From contig JAFCMP010000524.1 in assembly GCA_017506865.1 (NCBI GenBank), forward strand, positions 620,001 to 684,000: a stretch of DNA of 64,000 nt, read 5' to 3'. Shown in pieces: positions 57,236 through 64,000 of the stretch; the first letter of the stretch is position 1; every line of letters begins with the position of its first letter. The notes beneath the pieces are model-generated. The model was not told where the DNA came from. It saw only the letters and a program-made list of their open reading frames with translations, and did no database searches. The translations under genes and the position numbers were made by a program. The stretch comes from Tribonema minus (Eukaryota > Sar > Xanthophyceae > Tribonematales > Tribonemataceae).

Positions 57236-59397
57236 CGCTTCTCTTCGTGTCCTGGCACTACTCACTTGAAGCTGCGTTGGCTTGGCTGACGCCCTCAGAA
57301 GAGAGACAGTGGCGATGACAGAAAGCCTTGCGGAGCGCTTGTTAAAGCGCTTTACAATCCTTAATTTCGCAAGCCGCCCATCAGCACGCGCCGTAGCACA
57401 TCGTCACCGACGCTTCAAAGATCGACGTTCGTTTCTTGCGGATAAGAACCCACCGAGGTGAAGCCGCAAGAGTGCTTGCTATGTCCGAGCTGATCACTGC
57501 AAATAGCCACTAAGGAATCGGCTGCTCACTTCGCACCGTGTGGTGGTGACTGCACAACACAAGAGTGTCCACACGGAGCTTCTCTCAGACTTGAAAAAAC
57601 TTCAAGGACGAACTTGAACTTCGGTGAACGGACCACAAAAAAAAAATCAGATCAGAGCTAGGCTAGGCTATAGGCAGTGTACGCCCGCACACACAGCGAT
57701 ACAGCCAACCTAAGCCATAGCTTCCAATAACACACAGAGGTATCGTCTTCATCTTAGAGCATTCGTTCAATTGCAGTTCAACGTGCCGTCACATGAATCA
57801 CGGCTGAAAGAGGTTCGTGCTGGCTTGTGTGGAAGGGGATATGGGAACAGCAAGTGAATGGCAACACTGGTCAGCCAAAGTGCTGAGTCCCCGGTACCTG
57901 AATCGACACAGGCTCAAAAGTTTCAGCGAGTCAAACAAAGTGAGGCGCGCACTGTCTTCAATCCAAGTGCAATGCATTTGTAGCAGCTTCCATCTGGCGC
58001 ACAAGCTTGCATCATTAACCGTGCGGATGCTTGCCCGCAAATATCACGCTGCGTTCACAGACAGTTTAAGTAGCCGCTTTTGCTTTGACAGTTGTCAACG
58101 CATGCACACAGGAGGGATGGTGGCCTTCCATGTGCGCGCAGGAAGTACCAACACATGAAATGCCCACTGGGCGATGCATGTCGCTTGTAAACAACTTGGC
58201 GTGCTACATCTGTTGCCTTCACATCGACAACTAGACTGCTGACCAATCACGACCACCACCATGCTGCTGATCATCACCATGCTGCGGATCACCACAGCGC
58301 ATTTAACACATGCCAGCATGCTATTTGTCGCACAGCATGTTTGTGGATGCAAAAGGCGCAGGTCGTTCACTTGCCAAACCGATTTCGCTTTAGCCATGTG
58401 GACAATTAGGTGGGATTCAGGCAGACACCAGCCCACTCAAAGACCATTACGAGTCAAAGACCAGCATTCCTGACGTGCAGATCGTTCGATCCTTGCTGAC
58501 GCATCGTTGTGTAGAAGAGAGATATCGCCTCTGACTGCAAGATGCTCTGCTAACAGGTGTTGCTGGCATTGATGTGCAGTCTGCAGCTGCCTCACACTCA
58601 AGGCACCAATTGCAGCACAAGGCAGGACTGGTTGCAAAGCGGTGACACAAAAGCAAAGCATGCATCTGTGTGGCAGGGGAGGGGTTCTCTATTCACATGT
58701 GCTGCCCTGGTAATAGAACAAGCCGTCAGGTTGAGAACCCCCAGCATCTAGAGTATGGTACATATAGGTGTCACAAGTGTGGTCTGGTGTGGGTGCTACA
58801 GGTGTCACAGTCACAGTTGAGGTAGGGGGGGGTGCCACCACTGGGGCCTATGGCCCGAACAATGGGCACACTGAAAGAGTAAGGGGGGGGGGGCACATCT
58901 CATGTGTGATTGGAGGCTCCTGCAGTACAAGGGCTAAACCCTAAGTGCTACAGTACTACATGAGCCCCATCCTTAAAGAAACAGGTGTGAGCATGAGCAT
59001 AAGGGTAATGCAGGCACCTGCAGGGCGCTCACCTGGCTGACACCGCCTAATGTAATGTACGCAACACGTTCATGACCACGCACCGAGTACGGCGAAAACC
59101 TTAGCAGGGGTAAGTAGGTATGCGGTACACCACGCCACCATGGTTGAAGCAGTGGCTTTGCGAGCGCCGCGTCGCATCGCCTGTCTGATGCCGCATTGGA
59201 GACGAGGGTGGGGCGCCGATATGGGGGGAGGGGAGACTGACTGTCGCACCACAACTGCCACCCTTGCCTCTCGAGTGGAACTGAAGCGGAATACACTGAC
59301 TGTGTTGACTGCCGAGCCAGTATTGCACATCCACTCGTTTGGCAGGCAAACGCGCATGCAGAGGCAGAACGTCGCCGCTGCTGATTTCAAAGTTGGC
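57236..59397. other. Spacer between Popeye and secreted-protein genes
   Basis: It should contain the Popeye 5' leader (right of 57235) and the 3' untranslated region of the gene ending at 59398. It also has an A run at 57636-57645 and G runs near 58824 and 58885. A 113-codon open frame at 57817-58158 has no support from splice sites or family. I see no other gene. Confidence 0.55.
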
Positions 59398-61507
59398 TCA
59401 GGAGTCGAAGGCGTAGTTGGTCTCAAAGTCGCCGAACTTGAGCGTTTTTGGCGTCTTGCAAGTGACCTGTACGCCTGCTATGGGGGCTAGGACAGAGTCC
59501 GGATGCGATCCGCACTCCGGACACGCGTTGATGTACCTGTTGTTGGCGCGTGTGGTGATGAGCAGCAGTGTGTCAGGTACACGTGTCAACACCAATAATA
59601 ATAATGCCTGCAACCAGATAGGTTGCTGACCAGGCAGCCAACACTGTTGAATCCACTGTTGACAACTAGGGCCACCCTCGGGTTGATGACATCATCTCTG
59701 GGCAAAGCAGGAAATGAGACTCTCAGAGGGCTAGGGGTAGGCCAACAGAGTGAGGCACAGTGATCAAGGGTCAGGTCGTGTGTTGTATTTACGCCCTGTT
59801 GCCATGTAGTCCTAGCGAAGGGCTACAATTCTGGCTACTGCACATAGCATACCTTTTTACAATCACCATGTGCTGATCACGTGCCAAGATCTAAAGTCAC
59901 ATAACGCGGGCACATAGCAGCGACAGAGCTTGTTTGCATGCGTGCATAGGACAAGATGCGTGTTTTAGTCTACGTATGAGAGTTTTTCTGACGCCAAACG
60001 GGCCAAGATCACATCTGACCAAGACATGAGTTGTTGAAGCAGCGGATGTCGAACAACAGCCACATTCATCTACTCAAAATGATTGTGCAGCACAATGGTG
60101 ATCTGCGTATGCCACACGCATCCCAAGGCCTTGTAGGAGTGGAAAGCAAATGTTTTAAAAGGCCTTGTAGAAGTGGAAAACAGATGTCTCAACAACATCA
60201 ACCGTGCCCTCTAAAAAACACCGCTGGGCTGGTCTGAAGCTCTTGTAAGCCGGCAACTCGTCACAAGGGTGGTTTAAATGAGGGCATCTACTCTGTCAAT
60301 AGTTGCCTGTCTGCACCTCGGTGCAATAAGTTATGCCAGGTGTAATCGTGTCCAAACTTGCATACAACTGCATCAAGTGACAAGTCATCATGTGTGAGAC
60401 AGCAGGACTGGCTCGCCCCACTCACCAAACGGCATCGCCAGGCAATTCATTTGGCTCGCTGTTGCTGCAGTTGGCAACGTCCTGTGTCCGATAGCTGGGC
60501 GCCATGATCCTTTGTCGTTGAGCGTCCATGGTGTGAATCAGCCATGTGCAGTCGTAGTGAATGAGCTCCGACTGCGTCCCATCAGCTTTGGGTGTGCGAA
60601 TGTACACCTGAACAAGACACCAAGACAGAGTTGGTAGTCAGTGGTGAGAGCAGCTACCTCAGAGGACAGGGACTGCCCTGACTCATGTCTCAGCACAAGA
60701 GGGCGAAACAGAGATCAGTGATGAAGGCAGTCATTTGCGTGGAAAGAGAAGGAGAGTGCCTTGACGTATGTGTCAGCGCCTTCCGTGGACATTGATAGGT
60801 TTCAAGAGCTGGTGACCAGTGACCGCACATGACAATTGCAGTACGCATTTTTGAGTAAAAGTGAACAAGCAATGCAACGAACCACCAGGTCCACAAATCT
60901 GCTTCAACCAAGAAAACGACAAAGTCCTTTCTCAATCGCACAAACAAAGCAAGGCTGCTGTTCCAAACGTGAGGCGGGGGCGGCAGCGCCAGCAAGGTTG
61001 CGTGCAGAGACATTCAGATTCACTTTGATCCACCTCCGGCGATCGTGATGCACGCGTCGCACTCTTTGACGTTGAACTACGACGCGCAGCATGATGTGTA
61101 GTCGACGGCCTAAAATTATTCCGGCATCATACTCCTGCGCTATGCCGTCATTCCGCTCAGCTCGCGGGCGCGATGTAGCATGCGACACACCACCGACCAT
61201 CACCAATCACTCCAGCACATGCAGCTCTTCGATTTATTGCACGCCAACAACGCCGCTCGCAGATCACGCTAACTGCACCCACGGTAGGGCACCACGCGAA
61301 CATCTAGATACGAGCACGCCCCGCACAGCCATCTCGGCTGTGAACATGTAAAAGGCCTCTCACCTGCGTCTCGGGATCAATAGAGTAAATTCCATCCCAC
61401 TGCGTCCCAGTCACGCTGATCTGCCCTGATGCGCAACCCACGACGCTGCGCACAAAGACACACAGTGCCAGCCCAATCGCCAATGCGCTCCTCGCCAGCT
61501 TCGCCAT
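59398..61507 (-). CDS. Predicted secreted cysteine-containing protein, 3 exons, family unknown
   Basis: Exons: 61364-61507, 60426-60607, 59398-59536; GT-AG introns with consistent phases, 465 nt, 154 residues. The N-terminus MAKLARSALAIGLALCVFVR followed by SVVGCAS is a classic signal peptide with likely cleavage near residue 25-27. The mature part has few charged clusters and several cysteines (HYDCTW, ANCSNS, NACPECG, QVTCK), which suggests disulphide bonding outside the cell or in the secretory lumen. It contains one NCS glycosylation-type site and ends NYAFDS. I do not recognise the family. Support rests on the clean signal peptide, good splice sites and full phase agreement. Confidence 0.72.
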
Positions 61508-62491
61508 GATCCTTCCAAGTTTGTTCTAAAGTGAAAGCACTGCGGAGTTCTCGCTGAAACACCAGAATTCACCCACCACCACCCTGGATACGGCTGATTG
61601 TGAAGCAGCAGCGCACGACAGACAGTCCGGTATTAAAGTAGAGTCGCAGGTGCTTGTGGTGCTGTTGCTGGCACGGTCCGCGAGGTTGAGAGCTCACACA
61701 GTTTGGACGAGACGAGTCATTTACTCGTGAAGTTCCTCGGTGTGCGTTGGGGGCAGGAATCTCCCTCAAACCTTGGCGGCAGCAGCATCACGGCGCGCGT
61801 GTCGATTTCAGAACAGGCAAGCCATGTGCACACTGCTCCGAGTCTGCATGACTTGCCAAGTCGATCCAGGCGGTGGCCGCTGCAACATCATGTGTCTTCT
61901 ACTCTCGTGGGCCCTTCGCTCAGCGCTCCCAAGACAGAGGCTGTTAGTTCGCTTTGAACATTGATTGATGCAATAGTCTTGCTCCAACCCTCACGACACC
62001 ATTTCCCGTTTCATTAGGTGCGACTTTGGTCAGGCCTCTGGTTTATCATTGCTTTTCCATTGCAGAACTTCTAACGAAACCTCTTTGTCATTGGTGTTTC
62101 TTCATGATGGAAATCCACTTTGCAAAGAAAGCGTCAACAGCAATGTAGTCTAGTGCACACCATGTTTGAGTGTCGCTGTATACATCAAACTTGTTCAAAC
62201 TTGTTCTTGGAAAGACACCCCTTCGTAGTGGCTGTATCAGTGCAGTAGTAATGAATTACAAGGACAAATGCTCACTAGGGCCAGTGTTCCGTGCACGTCA
62301 GTCAGCATGGTGTCGATTTCCTGCCGCGCAGCGCCTTCTACACACCAGCAGCAACGGAGCAGCTTCAAACATGCTATTTCAACCGCCTTCACAGTGACCG
62401 TCTATGTAAGTGCCACGTCAAGAGGTAGCAAAGGCGTATTATGTCCTGACATGACGCGAATCTGCCAACAATTTCACCTGAACACAGGGTC
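61508..62491. promoter_or_regulatory. Divergent spacer between secreted-protein and LRR genes
   Basis: About 1 kb that must hold both promoters. Short open frames at 61703-61964 and 62170-62400 have no family match. A 5' exon of the LRR gene could hide here, because its first ATG at 62492 is not preceded by an obvious targeting or anchoring domain. Confidence 0.5.
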
Positions 62492-63516
62492 ATGGCGCAG
62501 ACCAGGTGTGCAAAGGCTGCCAGGGACGATGCCGCCGAGACAGACTCGAAAGCCTCCTCTGTCCTGCTAGTGTTCTCCGTCATGGCGGCCCGCGGACTGC
62601 TGCCAAAGGAGGCGTGGTCGCTCAGCAAGGGCGTCGTTGCTGAGGTCAATCCGCCCATACGGCTGGTATTGATGGACGGCAAGGGCGTGCCAGAGCGCAC
62701 ACTCAACTTTGGAAACATCATCGAAGCAGAAATCCTGGGCGACTTCGGTGATCAGCTGCTTGCGCTGCCGAGCAAGGTGCTGTCGTGGAATGCGAAGCTA
62801 GCTACATTACAGCTGCATCGATTCTCTGGCCACCTCCCGCCCCTTCCTGCGAATATCAGCATGCTGGATCTCACCTGGGAGGACGACCTTTCAAACCCTA
62901 ACCCCAACCCTCCACTGGCTACACCACCCCTGGAGGAAGGGGTAGTGCGCTTGCCTTTCACAAGCGATGCGGATGCAGAAAAGTTCTGCCAGCAGCTCAG
63001 TCAACTGCAGCACCTCCACACCCTGGAGCTATGGTATGCACTGACGCAAGTGCCAGAGTCGCTATTGCGATTGTGCCGCCTGCGCAAACTGAATCTGGGC
63101 TGGATTTGCGCTAGCGCCGTTTACCAGGTATGGAAGGCCTACAGTCGCTCACCGAGTTGCAGATTCATGAATGTGAGTTCGTCAATCTCCCCATATCCAT
63201 TGGCGCGCTGCGGAATCTCACCACACTGGAGATTCACCGCTGCCACATGCTCACATCGCTGCCCAACAGCATTGGCGAGCTTGCTGCCCTGACGCATATA
63301 GTGATAGACGTCTGCAAAATCACGACACTGCCGGATTCCGTAGGCGATCTGCCAAGATTGAGTGCATTGCTTATTGCCGATTGCAAAGATCTGGTGACCC
63401 TGCCTGAATCTATCGCGCGGTTGACCACGCTGCAGGTGGAAGTTGTTTATTGTCCAAAGTTAACAGCGCTGCCTGATGCGATCACGCAGATGCAGGGGTT
63501 CGGCATGCACAATTGA
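62492..63516 (+). CDS. Leucine-rich-repeat protein with one frame break
   Basis: ATG 62492 opens a frame of about 213 codons with an acidic N-terminal region and early LRRs (LHTLELWYALTQVPESLLRL, LRKLNLGW). Near 63127-63130 the frame shifts by one base and continues to a stop at 63516. There follow five regular repeats of the plant-type LP.SIG.L..L..L.I..C pattern (LTELQIHECEFVNLPISIGA, LTTLEIHRCHMLTSLP, LPDSVGDLPRLSALLIADC). Reading through a one-base indel restores a canonical 23-residue repeat; treating GTATGGAAGGCCTACAG as a 17-bp intron would also keep frame but breaks the LRR spacing. So an indel or sequencing error is favoured. A telomere-like segment is embedded in the coding sequence (NPNPNPP). 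The role is unknown; LRRs bind proteins. Confidence 0.75.
62890..62916. repeat. Telomere-like units inside the LRR coding region
   Basis: AACCCTAACCCCAACCCTCC encodes the odd stretch NPNPNPP between two otherwise ordinary parts of the LRR protein. It keeps the reading frame. Confidence 0.8.
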
Positions 63517-64000
63517 TTGCGTGGAAGCCTCGGTCATGGTGGCGTTGATGATCGAATATCTGCATGCGCAAATGCAGCCGAATTTCACATGCATGTGACT
63601 GTGATCAAGGCTTTCTGAGCACATGTGTTGTGTGGACACATTGCTGCTGTGCGTGCAATTGCCTCTGTTGTGTGAATTGCAAGTAATATCTCAGTGCATG
63701 CCTTTGAATCTGATTCATTGGTGCACGCTTGCAATGAGGCACTGTGACTGTGCACATATGACAGACAGCGCTGTGGCACCTTTGCTCATGTTAGCGCCGG
63801 CAACCAAACCGCACCGTTACATATGCATCCTGATTTCGCTTGACAAAGCGCGTTCATTGGTTGCAACGTGAGCATGCATGGGGGGCGCAATGCATGCTGC
63901 AGCTTGCCGTATGACTTGAAGAAAGCAGTGCATGCACTAGCCTGCCATATATTGTACAGGAAGCAATGCTTGCACGGATTTCAGAAAGTGCAAGCAACTT
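63517..64000. other. Right-edge sequence after the LRR gene
   Basis: No gene, repeat block or RNA is evident. It is presumably the LRR 3' untranslated region and spacer. Confidence 0.5.

Noticed and set aside
57817-58158. 113-codon plus-strand open frame
   Set aside because: No homology, splice context or codon pattern distinguishes it from chance.
61703-61964. Small plus-strand open frames upstream of the LRR gene
   Set aside because: No splice signal links them to the LRR exon and no family match was seen; kept only as a possible 5' exon.

Overview
This window is nuclear DNA of an intron-rich eukaryote, most likely a green alga. Three things point that way. Its exportin resembles the plant HASTY/exportin-5 family most closely. 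It carries a GCK-domain protein, a domain known mainly from plants and green algae. Short telomere-like (CCCTAA)n/(TTAGGG)n blocks occur throughout. The genus cannot be fixed from sequence alone; a large-genome prasinophyte or chlamydomonadalean alga would fit.

Layout. 1-7513 (- strand): two head-to-tail copies of one non-LTR retrotransposon (LINE) with a reverse transcriptase and a restriction-like endonuclease. The left copy is cut by the window edge, and the shared 1,970 bp look identical. 7515-10117: gene-poor spacer with a telomere-like block. 10118-45748 (- strand): one very large exportin-5/HASTY gene. I resolved it as 34 exons by following splice sites and codon phase; they give about 1,298 codons that align with the family from end to end. 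45749-46017: short shared promoter region. 46018-49150 (+): a three-exon GCK-domain protein. 50583-57235 (-): a six-exon Popeye-domain membrane protein of 640 codons. 59398-61507 (-): a three-exon secreted cysteine-containing protein of unknown family. 62492-63516 (+): a leucine-rich-repeat protein with a one-base frame break.

The most unusual signal is in the introns. Around most exons of three independent genes (exportin, GCK, Popeye), the exon edge and its splice site have been copied in tandem into the neighbouring intron one to three times. The copies are decayed but often still carry a GT or AG. In several cases telomere-like repeats sit exactly between successive copies. Simple repeats grow out of the splice sites themselves: GTGA and GTAT runs at donors, poly-C tracts at acceptors. 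Together this suggests that introns here expand by tandem duplication over splice sites, sometimes with telomeric repeat added at the break. I do not know this as a described system, and it is the main thing to test.

Functionally the genes are unrelated housekeeping or signalling loci: small-RNA nuclear export, a cysteine-motif GCK protein, a cyclic-nucleotide-receptor-like membrane protein, a secreted protein and an LRR protein. Exportin and GCK are divergent, GCK and Popeye are convergent, and the secreted and LRR genes are divergent.
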